From NCBI GenBank assembly GCA_029259995.1, contig JAJDEC010000068.1, forward strand, positions 1 to 13,995: a stretch of DNA of 13,995 bases, given 5' to 3'. The notes below the pieces were generated by a model, which made no database searches, was not told where the DNA came from, and saw only the letters and a list, made by a program, of their open reading frames with translations. How positions within the stretch are numbered: position 1 is the first letter of the stretch; every line of letters starts with the position of its first letter. Both the position numbers and the translations under genes were made by a program. Below are positions 1 to 9,200 of this stretch, piece by piece. This DNA comes from Phycisphaerae bacterium (GTDB lineage: Bacteria > Planctomycetota > Phycisphaerae > UBA1845 > UTPLA1).

Positions 1-2775
1 CGTTAACGTCGCCGTGTCGCCCGGAAAATATGAAGCTTGGTCCAGGCGAAGATCGATCTGCTCCGGCAGTTGCGTCGCGAATGATTCGTCATACGCGCCC
101 GCCTCGTGAGCATGAAACTGCCATTCGGCGATCGCGCCGGACTGTTTGTCCGTCAACTGGGCGCGATAGAGGCCCGGCGATTTCAACGCGAATGACGAAG
201 ATCCTTCGGATGTCGCGTCCGCGCGATTGATCGTTCGATCGTCGCAACCGATGCGTCGCTCGACACTCTGCCAGGTGCGTTTCCCATCGACTTCGCGGAT
301 CGCCCAGTCATATTCGATTCGCTCCACGACGAGCTGAATGGGTCCCGCCGCGGCCGGCTCGCCGCTGCCGTCCATCTGTCGCCAGTCGAATTCAACATCG
401 GCGGGCACGGCGAACGATTCACCTGCCGGCAATCGAATACCGATATGTCGCCCGACGGGATCACTCACGAATTGTGTTCGCGTGCTGACGGATCGACTCC
501 CCGGCTCACTGACCGTCGCCACGACATCGGCGCGCCATCGCCCCGGCGTCACTCTTGGTGCAGCAGGAATGGCGATGGAAAGACCGCCATCTTCCGCCAA
601 CGCCAGCGACTGTTCTTCAATGACGGATTCGGCCGTCAGTTCCAACGGACCGAAATGAAATCCTTGTGCCAACGCATCATCAAACCCGACTTGCCGATAC
701 TTGCCGCTGACTGTGACAGGCAGTTTCGACGCCGCTTTTCCGAACAGGTAATTTGCCTGGACGCCAATTCGCGGCGTCGAGTCGCCGACGAACACATCGC
801 GATCCGCCTTTGCGACGACGTCGAGTCGAACGGGCAGGAATGCTTCAACGAGCGCCGTCGTGTCCCCGAGCGATCGATCCGATCCCGGAATCATCGCGGC
901 GAACGTGTAGCGGCCGAGCTGCGCGTCTTCACGCGTTTCGATGTCCACGTGAAAGACGCCTTGCTTGTCCGCGTCCGGCCGAATCGTCTGCGTGAAGACC
1001 GCACGTCCGTCCGGTCGATTGGCGCGGATCGCAATCGGAAACGCGGGCGGCGTCTCGCCGTCGGCCGTGCGAATGATGCCGCTGAGATGAATCGTCTCGC
1101 CAGGGCGAAAAGCGCCGCGTTCCGTGTAGAGGCAGACGTCGTAGTTCCGCGGATAGTCGCGGCCGTCCAGTGCAATACCGTCCGGGCTCCAGACGTTGCG
1201 ATCCAGTCGCAGAAAGCTCGTGTCGTTTCCGCGATGCGCGATGACGACCCATGGCGCGCCATCCGTGTGGTTCTCGACGACATTCAATCGCGCGATGCCG
1301 TCCTGGCCCGTCGTCGCCGTCGCCAGCACCTGGTTGGCATAGGATCGTGCTTCAATCTCCACGCCCGGGATCGGCGTCGCCGATTCGATCGACGTGATCC
1401 ATGCGACGATCCCGTCTTCGGCGCGCTGACACGTCATGCCCAGATCCGTCACGGCGACGACGGCCTCGTCGTAATCCCAACGACTTTCCGCCGACCCCAC
1501 GCGAATGCAGTACATACCCGCCGTTGACGGGAGAATGTCGTTCAGTTCGAGCAGCGACGTCGTCGGCTGATTGCGCGCCGCGTCCACCTTCAGCCGGCGC
1601 CGGCCCACGTCTTTCCCCGTCTCATCGTTGCCGCCGCCGTGAAGTTGGGCCACGAGGTTGTTCGAATAGATGCGCGTCGCGTTGCATTCGATCTCCGGAC
1701 AGTTGACCGATCTGAATTCGAGACTCATGTTCCCCGCCGGAGTCAGAATTCCACGGCTTCGAGGAATCTGAATCGCGGCGTATCGATCCGGTATGCGGAC
1801 CGACGCCGTGGACGCTTCGCTCAGAATCGTCCCGTCCTGTGCGACCAGGCCGGGTTCCACGCGAAACGCATAGCGCACGCCGCTCTTGAACGGACCGTGA
1901 ATGCGAAGTTCGTCGCCGTACACCCGCGCCGTGACGTCGCCGATCGACGGCGTGACGTGAATCTCGGGAATCGCCTGTTCATATTTCAGGGAGCGGGAGA
2001 AATCGAGCGCGACCTGCAGATTCTCCTCAAGGCTTCCGCCCCAGGAGACGGCTTTCTCAAGTTGAAATGGTGCGTCGAGTTCAAACGTTCGTGCGAATTC
2101 GGAGCCCAGCGACAACTCGCCGTCTGCCCCGACGAGCGTGGCGTCGACTGTCAGGACGGCCCGATTGGATGCCGGACGCGCAAATCGAATCAAATGTTCC
2201 GCCGCGGCATCGCGAGTCAGACATTGCGCCGTCAGCGCTTTCTTGCCGCGCCCGTCATCCACGCGAACATGATCCGTGAGTTGATGCGGAAAGACCGACT
2301 GGTTGAAGCGAACCACGACATTGATGTGCGATCGATCCGCCGACTGAATGTCCGTCGATTCGACGGCAAGGGCGCGCGTTCGATATTCGATTGCATCGTC
2401 GCCCACGAGGCGAAATCCGAGCGATGTGTCCGTTCCGTCATTCCGCCGCATGCGATAAATGCGGCCGGGCGGCAGTTTTTCCGACAACCTGTACTCTAAG
2501 CGATCCTCGGCCGCCCAGATCCATCGACCCTCCCGGTGCGGCGTCAACGCAAACGGCGCCGCCGACATGGGCAGGCCGATCTTGCGCGGATCAACGATGG
2601 CGCGATCAAAGACGACTGTCAGCCGATCCGCGTCATCCGCCAGTCCGACAGGGAGAATTCGGGCGATCCTGACTTCCGTGGGCGACAGTGTCGGCCGCGC
2701 CAGCCACATCGACGAAACTCCGGCCGCGACGCCCAACGCAAACAGACTGATCCCAGTGATGTATTTTTGACCCAT
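1..2775 (-). CDS. Alpha-2-macroglobulin family protein, N-terminal part (cut by left window edge)
   Basis: An uninterrupted minus-strand frame of 925 codons runs from ATG at 2775 off the left edge. Residues 5-25 form a hydrophobic N-terminal segment with no lipobox cysteine, so the protein is probably anchored or exported by a signal-anchor rather than as a lipoprotein. The body looks like successive macroglobulin (MG) beta domains. Family hallmarks are AVVAVTDLGMT around 439-448, YTERGAFRPGETIHLSGIIR at 550-569 (the typical RPGE strand), ANYLFG at 674-679 and YFPGDTATLT at 916-925. Bacterial alpha-2-macroglobulins usually have about 1500-1900 residues and act in the periplasm as protease traps, with a bait region and often a CxEQ thioester. 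Both would lie beyond the window, so trap chemistry cannot be judged. The start is supported by AAGGAGG four bases upstream. It lies 134 bases downstream of the malic enzyme on the same strand. Family assignment is firm; function is inferred from the family. Confidence 0.9.
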   Translation of the reverse strand, partial: MGQKYITGISLFALGVAAGVSSMWLARPTLSPTEVRIARILPVGLADDADRLTVVFDRAIVDPRKIGLPMSAAPFALTPHREGRWIWAAEDRLEYRLSEKLPPGRIYRMRRNDGTDTSLGFRLVGDDAIEYRTRALAVESTDIQSADRSHINVVVRFNQSVFPHQLTDHVRVDDGRGKKALTAQCLTRDAAAEHLIRFARPASNRAVLTVDATLVGADGELSLGSEFARTFELDAPFQLEKAVSWGGSLEENLQVALDFSRSLKYEQAIPEIHVTPSIGDVTARVYGDELRIHGPFKSGVRYAFRVEPGLVAQDGTILSEASTASVRIPDRYAAIQIPRSRGILTPAGNMSLEFRSVNCPEIECNATRIYSNNLVAQLHGGGNDETGKDVGRRRLKVDAARNQPTTSLLELNDILPSTAGMYCIRVGSAESRWDYDEAVVAVTDLGMTCQRAEDGIVAWITSIESATPIPGVEIEARSYANQVLATATTGQDGIARLNVVENHTDGAPWVVIAHRGNDTSFLRLDRNVWSPDGIALDGRDYPRNYDVCLYTERGAFRPGETIHLSGIIRTADGETPPAFPIAIRANRPDGRAVFTQTIRPDADKQGVFHVDIETREDAQLGRYTFAAMIPGSDRSLGDTTALVEAFLPVRLDVVAKADRDVFVGDSTPRIGVQANYLFGKAASKLPVTVSGKYRQVGFDDALAQGFHFGPLELTAESVIEEQSLALAEDGGLSIAIPAAPRVTPGRWRADVVATVSEPGSRSVSTRTQFVSDPVGRHIGIRLPAGESFAVPADVEFDWRQMDGSGEPAAAGPIQLVVERIEYDWAIREVDGKRTWQSVERRIGCDDRTINRADATSEGSSSFALKSPGLYRAQLTDKQSGAIAEWQFHAHEAGAYDESFATQLPEQIDLRLDQASYFPGDTATLT

Positions 2776-2779
2776 GGTT

Positions 2780-2786
2780 CCTCCTT
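2780..2786 (-). promoter_or_regulatory. Shine-Dalgarno site of the macroglobulin gene
   Basis: Read on the minus strand this is AAGGAGG followed by AACC and the ATG at 2775. It is the strongest ribosome binding site in the window and fixes the start of the macroglobulin gene. The 4-base spacer is slightly short. Confidence 0.7.
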
Positions 2787-2909
2787 GAACCCATCGTTTG
2801 TGAGAGAGACGTGGCGATTTTCTCGTCCAACCGCCTATGGTACGCCGCCAACAGCAAGCAGGTTCAACGGCTGATCGCGTGCCGCCTGATCGTCGAGGCG
2901 CTTCGAGAT

Positions 2910-5165
2910 CTACATGACGCCGTCCACACATTCGATCACTGTCATGGCGGCCGCGTTGACGACGTCCTCAACGTCGCAGGACGGATGCAGAATGTTCACG
3001 GGCTTGGCCAGGCCGAGCGTCAACGGTCCGATCGTCTCCACGCCGCCGATGTGTTGCAGCAGCTTGGACGTGATGTTACCCGACGCCAGATCGGGGAAAA
3101 TCAGCACATTCGCCCGGCCGCCCAATTCGCAGAAGGGGAACGATCGCTGCTGGATGTCGGTGGATATCGCCGTGTCGGCCTGCATCTCGCCGTCGATGCA
3201 GAGGCCGGGGCGCTTCGCCTTTACGATCCGGACCGCCTGACGGATTTTTTCCGTCTGTGCGTTCAAGACGGTTCCGAAGTTGGAATACGACAGCATCGCG
3301 ACTTTGACGTCCTGTGTGGAGAATCGCTGGGCTGCGTCCGCGGCCATCAATGCCGTTTCCGCGAGCTGTTCGGCCGATGGGTCCATCTGGGCCGTGCAGT
3401 CCGCCAGGAAATAAAGTCGATCCCGCGTGATCGTGATGAACATGCCGCTGACGCGCTCGACGTCCTCCCGAAGCGGAATGATCTGCAGGATTGCCTTCAT
3501 CACGAACGGATGGCTTCGGCTGATTCCCGCAACGAGGCCGTCCACCTGATCCAGATCGAGCATCAGCGCGGCAAACCAGTCCGGTCGAGCCGAATAGTAC
3601 TGGGCGTCCGCCCACGTAATGCCCTTTCGTTTTCGCTTTTCGAAGAAATGCTTGGCCAGGGCGTCGATGTTCTCGTGCGCGAGTGGGTCGATGATCGTCG
3701 CGCCTTCGAGCTTCACGCCCAGTTCCGCCGCGCGGAGATGAATCCGCTCGACGTTGCCGACGAGTACCGGTGAGACAAACCGTTCTTCTCGAAGGATGTG
3801 CACGGCACGGATGATTGTGTCGTGTTCGCCGTCCGCAAAGATGATCCGCTTCTCTTGATCTCGCGCCTTGTGGCGAATCTGGCAGAGAAACTCCTGTCCG
3901 TGCGATTGCGAAGCGACGAGCGACTCCCGATAGAGTTCGACGCTCTTGATCGGATAGCGGGCGACGCCCGACGCCTCTGCGGCCTTCGCGACGGCGGCCG
4001 CCTCCCACGTCAGCACGCGCGGATCGAACGGTTTTGGAATGATGTAATCGCGGCCGAACCGAAGTCGTTGAAGCCCGTATGCGCGTAAAACGACTTCGGG
4101 AACATCCTCGCGCGTCAGGTCCGCCAAAGCGCGACTCGCCGCCAGTTTCATTTCCTCATTGATCTTTCTGGCGCGCACGTCGAGCGCGCCGCGGAAAATG
4201 AACGGAAACCCGAGGACGTTGTTTACCTGATTCGGGAAATCGCTGCGCCCCGTTGCGATGATTGCGTCGTCGCGAACCGATCGAACCTGGTCCGGGAAGA
4301 TTTCCGGCGTCGGATTCGCCATGGCCAGGATCATCGGCCGTTTCGCCATGGTCTTGACCATGGCTTCCGTCAGCAATCCCGCACGGGACAGCCCGGCGAA
4401 CACGTCGGCATCCTTCATCGCATCAGCCAGCGAGCGCGCCTTCGTCTTCGCGGCGAATTCCGCCTTCTCCGGCGTCAGCGTGTCGCGATCAGTAGTGACG
4501 ACGCCTTGCGAATCGACGAGCCAGATGTTCTCTCTTCGTGCGCCGAGGGCGACGTAGAATTTCGCACACGCGATGCCCGCCGCACCCGCGCCGCAGACGA
4601 CGATACGCACGTCCTCCAGCTTCTTCTCCTGCAGCAGACAACCGTTGACAAGCGCGGCGCCGGAGATGATCGCCGTACCGTGCTGATCGTCGTGAAATAC
4701 CGGAATGTTCATCCGCTCAACGAGAGCTTGTTCGATCTTGAAGCACTCTGGCGCTTTGATGTCTTCAAGGTTGATGCCGCCGAACGTCGGTTCGAGATTC
4801 GCGACCAGCTCGATGAACTCGTCAGGATCGTGCGTTTTGACTTCGAGATCGAAGACATCGATCCCCGCGAATCGCTTGAACAGGACGCCCTTGCCTTCCA
4901 TGACGGGCTTGCCTGCCGCGGCGCCGATGTCGCCGAGCCCGAGCACGGCCGTGCCGTTCGAAATCACAGCGACGAGGTTGCCGCGCGACGTGTACTTGTA
5001 TGAAGCGGATTCGTCCTTCTGAATCTCAAGGCACGGCGCTGCGACGCCGGGCGTGTACGCCAAAGACAAGTCGCGCTGCGTGGCGCAGGGTTTTGTCAAC
5101 CCGAGCTCGATTTTTCCGGGCCGGGGAAAGGCGTGATAGTGAAGCGCTTGTTCGTCGAGGTCCAT
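2910..5165 (-). CDS. maeB: Malic enzyme with C-terminal phosphotransacetylase-like domain (MaeB type)
   Basis: The 751-residue cytoplasmic enzyme oxidatively decarboxylates malate to pyruvate with reduction of NAD(P), feeding pyruvate and reducing power to biosynthesis. In this numbering the malic N-terminal domain holds AYTPGVA (Y37), the catalytic-lysine segment EGKGVLFK (K92), the metal ligands E134/D135 and FHDDQHGT (D159/D160). A Rossmann motif GAGAAG is at 192-197, ANPTPEI at 283-289 and NQVNNVLGFPF from 312. From about residue 430 the sequence becomes a phosphotransacetylase-like domain (IIFADGEHD, DGEMQADTAIS, FPDLASGNI). In characterised MaeB proteins this domain is regulatory, binding acetyl-CoA, rather than catalytic. 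The length matches the family (about 750-760). The frame extends upstream to GTG at 5204. I prefer ATG at 5165, because GGAG lies 7 bases upstream and the protein then begins like E. coli MaeB. Cofactor preference cannot be read from the sequence. Confidence 0.95.
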   Translation of the reverse strand: MDLDEQALHYHAFPRPGKIELGLTKPCATQRDLSLAYTPGVAAPCLEIQKDESASYKYTSRGNLVAVISNGTAVLGLGDIGAAAGKPVMEGKGVLFKRFAGIDVFDLEVKTHDPDEFIELVANLEPTFGGINLEDIKAPECFKIEQALVERMNIPVFHDDQHGTAIISGAALVNGCLLQEKKLEDVRIVVCGAGAAGIACAKFYVALGARRENIWLVDSQGVVTTDRDTLTPEKAEFAAKTKARSLADAMKDADVFAGLSRAGLLTEAMVKTMAKRPMILAMANPTPEIFPDQVRSVRDDAIIATGRSDFPNQVNNVLGFPFIFRGALDVRARKINEEMKLAASRALADLTREDVPEVVLRAYGLQRLRFGRDYIIPKPFDPRVLTWEAAAVAKAAEASGVARYPIKSVELYRESLVASQSHGQEFLCQIRHKARDQEKRIIFADGEHDTIIRAVHILREERFVSPVLVGNVERIHLRAAELGVKLEGATIIDPLAHENIDALAKHFFEKRKRKGITWADAQYYSARPDWFAALMLDLDQVDGLVAGISRSHPFVMKAILQIIPLREDVERVSGMFITITRDRLYFLADCTAQMDPSAEQLAETALMAADAAQRFSTQDVKVAMLSYSNFGTVLNAQTEKIRQAVRIVKAKRPGLCIDGEMQADTAISTDIQQRSFPFCELGGRANVLIFPDLASGNITSKLLQHIGGVETIGPLTLGLAKPVNILHPSCDVEDVVNAAAMTVIECVDGVM

Positions 5166-5172
5166 GGCGAGA

Positions 5173-5183
5173 CTCCATTCCTT
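5173..5183 (-). promoter_or_regulatory. Ribosome binding site deciding the malic enzyme start
   Basis: On the minus strand this reads AAGGAATGGAG, with GGAG ending 7 bases before the ATG at 5165. It favours this ATG over the in-frame GTG at 5204, which would add 13 residues of basic sequence unlike the family. Confidence 0.55.
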
Positions 5184-5282
5184 CCGTCGCGCGTGAGTCG
5201 TCACGTCGTCGCGGACTTGAAGCCGGCAATCGATGGGGCCGATCCCGGCCCTTCCGCCTCACGCACCGTATCGGAATATTGA

Positions 5283-5311
5283 ATTCTATCAGACTGCGAC
5301 TGCATCGTCAT
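5283..5311 (-). promoter_or_regulatory. Candidate sigma70-like promoter upstream of the malic enzyme
   Basis: On the minus strand ATGACG (5311-5306, 4 of 6 to TTGACA), a 17-base spacer and TAGAAT (5288-5283, 5 of 6 to TATAAT) form a reasonable promoter. It would start RNA near 5276 and leave a leader of about 110 bases before the malic enzyme ATG. It lies in the 201-base gap after the small membrane protein gene, so the malic enzyme could be transcribed independently. Planctomycete promoters are poorly characterised and a match of this quality can arise by chance. Confidence 0.3.
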
Positions 5312-5366
5312 TGTTCGGTTCGTCATATCGAGCGCCGATACATCGACTGCAACGCGTCGAATTGCG

Positions 5367-5783
5367 TTACCGATTTGGTCCTATTTCCGTGGACGCATAG
5401 GCTTCGCTTTCAAACGGGTTGTCTCGATAGAAGTGCCTTCCTCGAAGCGCTGCGATCGCGCTGCCGGCGAGATAGGCGGGAATGAAGAAAGGTCCCCATC
5501 GCTCGTATTGCCGAACATGGACGCGCTCGTGTGCGCGAGACACGTCCAGGGCGGCCCGTGATTGCCCCAGGACGACGTGCCCCAACGTCAACGCCATGGC
5601 GCCGCCGATGGGCGTGGCATGCCGAAGCAACCATCGGACGATCCCGCCGTCGATTTCCACGACGCCGTCGACCATCCGAGCTCCACCGCCGCCAAGTAGC
5701 GCCAGCGGTAAGAAAGCGAGCCCCAATAGCGTGTTTGGCAGAGTCCATGCATAGGCGAGGATCCTGAATACCCGATTCGACAT
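5367..5783 (-). CDS. Small membrane protein with HExxH motif
   Basis: This 138-residue protein has a hydrophobic segment at about 7-30, a second apolar stretch at about 55-73, then AHERVHVRQYERWG (H85, E86, H89) and a third hydrophobic segment at about 97-113. It ends with RDNPFESEAYA, which supplies acidic residues E125 and E127. HExxH with a downstream glutamate recalls zinc metallopeptidases of the gluzincin kind, but the protein is much shorter than known membrane peptidases. The HERVHxxQYExWG...NPFExEAY pattern resembles a small conserved bacterial membrane protein family of unknown function that I recall without a name. I see no strong ribosome binding site before the ATG at 5783. It is the first of three minus-strand genes and is divergent from the protease gene across 472 bases. 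Peptidase activity is a guess; membrane location is well supported. Confidence 0.75.
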   Translation of the reverse strand: MSNRVFRILAYAWTLPNTLLGLAFLPLALLGGGGARMVDGVVEIDGGIVRWLLRHATPIGGAMALTLGHVVLGQSRAALDVSRAHERVHVRQYERWGPFFIPAYLAGSAIAALRGRHFYRDNPFESEAYASTEIGPNR

Positions 5784-6098
5784 TTCGACCGAATTCTAAT
5801 GCTTCTCCGATCAGGCGTCGCCGGCCGGCCTCAGCCGATGTATCGATGGGCGATCGTTCAGAAGAAGGACAAATGCTCGCGCGACCCATTATTTCAGGAC
5901 GACAAGGCTTCTCGGCCACAGACGCCGAATGATAACAAGCTGGATTCCGAATCGCGAAGTCGGTACGCTAGTTGCAATCGACATCCGTGGCGTCGCCGTT
6001 CTTCGGTTGCCGTCCGTCGATTCGAGACAGGGAAAAGTGGGATCAGGGATTCAAATTGATGCGACTGCCAATCGGCGATCGACGACTGTGTATGTTCT

Positions 6099-6121
6099 GC
6101 GCTGTCGTTTCAGGACAGCGC
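6099..6121 (+). repeat. Perfect 8-bp hairpin upstream of the protease gene
   Basis: GCGCTGTC (6099-6106) and GACAGCGC (6114-6121) pair perfectly around a 7-base loop. No T-run follows on either strand, so it is a poor terminator candidate. It lies about 135 bases before the protease start, where an operator or RNA leader element could sit. Confidence 0.6.
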
Positions 6122-6151
6122 GCTTACGCGTCAATGCGATGATTCAACGCT

Positions 6152-6174
6152 GACGCATCGATGTGCGATGCGTC
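6152..6174 (+). repeat. Perfect 9-bp hairpin upstream of the protease gene
   Basis: GACGCATCG (6152-6160) and CGATGCGTC (6166-6174) pair perfectly around the loop ATGTG. The flanks offer an alternative pairing of CTGACGCA (6150-6157) with TGCGTCAG (6179-6186), so mutually exclusive folds are possible. It ends about 80 bases before the protease ATG. A role in regulating the protease is an inference from position only. Confidence 0.6.
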
Positions 6175-6255
6175 GCCGTGCGTCAGATTGGAAAGTGACG
6201 GTTCCCAAAGTGCGGCCGCCGCTGTTCAGTGCAACCCGAAAGCGAGTGAAGTGTC

Positions 6256-9200
6256 ATGTCAGGTTTCATCATGCAAATACGTTTTTCACGATTTCTCTCA
6301 ATACTTGTTTGTCTCTCGCTGGTCGGCCCGTTTGCGGATCGCGCGACCGCCGATCCGATCATCAAACTCCACTCAAACCGCGCCGATGTGGCGCCGCTGG
6401 AGAACGTGCCGCTGATTGAAGTGGGACCGATCGATCTGCTCGCTGTGCAGGCGGAGGATCTCGTCAATGAACAGAACGGTCAACCGACTCGCATCGCGAT
6501 TCCGTTTCCCGTTGCGATCACGCCGGCGAATGACGGCTTGTGGGAAACACTCTCCGATGGTTCGAGCCTCTGGCGCATCCGCCTGGCTGCCGATGACGCC
6601 CGACACATCAATCTGGGGTTCATCGAATACGACATGCCGGAACGCGGCGAACTCGTGCTGTTCGCCAGGGACCAGAGCGAGATCGTACGGCCCTTCACGG
6701 CCGCTGACGTTCAGGATCACGGCCAACTCTGGACGCCCATTGTACGCAGCAGCGAAGTCGTCATCGAAGTTCGATTGCCTGCCGACGTTTCCGCGGAGGA
6801 TTTATCGCTCGAACTCGGGCAGATCAGCTACGGCTATCGCGGGTTCGGCACTGATCCCGTCGTGCTCGGCGCCCCCCGATCCGGTGCATGCAATGTCGAT
6901 GTTGTGTGTTCACAAGGCAATCCGTGGGCGAATGAGATTCCGTCTGTCGGCGTCTATACGTTGAGCGGTTCGTGGACGTGCAGCGGCGCCATGATCAACA
7001 ACACGGCCCAGAACCAGACGCCATACTTCCTGACGGCGGACCACTGCGGCATCAGCAGCGGAAACGCCGGCTCGATGGTGGTCTACTGGAACTTCGAAAA
7101 CTCGACATGCCGAACGCCCGGCAGTGGTGCAAGCGGCGGCGCCGGCGACGGTTCGCTCAGCCAGTTTACCAGTGGCGCCACGTTTCGAGCCGACTCTTCT
7201 TCGTCGGACTTCACGCTCGTTCAGATGAACAGCGCGCCGGCGGGCGCATGGGGAGTCACATTCTCCGGCTGGGATCGTTCGACTGGAAACGGATCCAGCG
7301 CCGTTGCCATCCATCATCCGAGTACCGACGAGAAGCGGATCAGCTTTGAGAACGATCCCGTGACGACGACCAGCTACTTTGCATCGAGTTCACCCGGCAA
7401 CGGGACGCATATCCGCGTTGCCGACTGGGACCTCGGTACGACGGAGGGCGGATCGTCGGGTTCGCCGCTCTACAATCCGCAACATCAGATCGTCGGACAG
7501 TTGCACGGCGGCCTCGCCGCCTGCGGCAACAACGAAGCCGACTGGTACGGCCGCCTCAGTGTCTCATGGACCGGCGGCGGAACCAACGCGACGCGGCTCA
7601 GTAACTGGCTTGATCCGATCGGAAGCGGGGCCGTGACGCTCAATACGCTCGTTCCCGGCGGAAGCCCTGTTTGTGGAAACAATGCTGTCGAAGCCGGCGA
7701 AACCTGCGACGACGGCAATACCGTCTCGGGGGACGGCTGCAGTTCGACCTGTCAGATCGAGGCGTCGGCCGGCGATGAATGTGCCGATTGCCTTGCCATC
7801 GGCGACGGTACCTTTTCCGGCTCGACGTCCGACAACGGCGGGGCGGGTGATGACACGAGCTGTGGCGGCACTGACGACCTGATCGACGAATGGTACTGCT
7901 ACACGGCGACGTGCACGGGAACGGCGACGGCAAGTACGTGCAACCCGGGAACCAACTTCGATACGACGCTCGCCGTGTATTCATCCTGCGGCGGAACGGA
8001 ATTGGCGTGCAACGACGACGCCGTCGGATCGCCGGTTGCCTGTGATCTCGGCGGCGACAATCGCAAGTCGATCGTCACGTGGCCCGCGACGTCGGGAACA
8101 ATCTACTATGTTCGCGTATCGGGTTGGGGCGGGAATACGGGCGATTTCGATTTGACCCTGTCGTGTTCGGGGACGAATCCGTGTCCCAACGACACGATCG
8201 CAAATCCAATCGTCATCGGCGCGTTGCCATTCAGCGACACAGGATCGACCACTGGCTGTACGGATAACTACAACGAGGTTTGCGCGTTCTTGCCGTTGGG
8301 TGCGCCCGATCTTGTCTATTCCTACACGCCGCCGGGCGATCAGACAATTGCCGTCGATCTCTGTGCGTCCCTGTATGACACGAAAGTTTACATTTACGCC
8401 GGCGCTGTCACGTCCGGATCGCCGCTCGCATGCAATGACGATGGTTGTCCGGGCTCGCCGCCGGCGTCGTATCGATCAAGCCTCGCGGGCGTCGCACTGA
8501 CGGGAGGCACGACCTATTTCATCGTGATCGACGGCTACGATGCCGCGTCGTTCGGTACTTATGACTTGACGATTACTGGAACCGCCGTCGGACCGATCAA
8601 TGATAACTGCGCGAACGCGACGCCTGTCGGCGACGGAACGACGCCGTTCGATTCGACTGGCGCGACGACGGATGGTCCGGACGAGCCGACGGCCTGCAAC
8701 TTCTTCGCCTATACGCAAGTCGGCGCGGACATCTGGTATCGCTACACGGCAACCTGCACGGGGGACGCCACAGTCAGCCTCTGTGGCAGCGCCTATGACA
8801 CAAAGCTCGCCGTGTACGGAGCGACCTGTCCGATCGCCGCATCTGCAATTGCCTGCAACGATGACGCGTGCGGTGGCACCACTCGCAGTGAAGCCCTGGT
8901 TCCGGTCGTCGTCGGCAACGACTATCTGATTCGTATCGGAGGCTACGAAGCGGCGACGGGCGCTGGGTCGATGACGATCTCGTGCACCTCGGCCGTTGAG
9001 TGCGTATTGCCGATTGATTGTGACGATAGTGATCCGTGTACGTTCGATGACTGTATTGCGGATAACTGCGTGAACACGATCATTGATTCGGACAATGACG
9101 GCGAGCCGGATTGCACGGATGGCTGCCCCCTGGATCCGTTCAAGATCGCTCCCGGCGTGTGCGGTTGCGGCGTCCCGGAAACGCCTGCGGACGGCGATAT

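Larger units (their letters stand above)
5784..6255. other. Divergent intergenic region, no convincing gene
   Basis: This 472-base stretch separates the minus-strand HExxH membrane protein from the plus-strand protease. Short open frames exist (for example 5929-6153, + strand), but they lack a ribosome binding site and recognisable protein features. I found no good -35/-10 pair for the protease. The notable content is the pair of perfect inverted repeats near its right end (6099-6121 and 6152-6174), described separately. Confidence 0.6.

Noticed and set aside
445..2499. Long open plus-strand frames at 445-1527 and 1639-2499
   Set aside because: They are antisense to the macroglobulin gene, are extremely arginine-rich and match no family, while the minus-strand frame has clear macroglobulin motifs throughout.
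2820..2870. Possible promoter TTGAAC ... TACCAT for the macroglobulin gene
   Set aside because: Both boxes match only 4 of 6 and the spacer is 19 bases; too weak to list.
2883..2900. CGCCT/AGGCG inverted repeat after the malic enzyme stop
   Set aside because: Only a 5-bp stem with an 8-base loop and no T tract; this is expected by chance in GC-rich DNA.
2811..4008. Open frames at 2811-3773 (+) and 3076-4008 (-)
   Set aside because: Both overlap the highly conserved malic enzyme in other frames and lack protein-like composition.
5929..6153. 74-codon plus-strand frame in the divergent intergenic region
   Set aside because: No ribosome binding site and no recognisable features, and it runs into the hairpin at 6099-6121.
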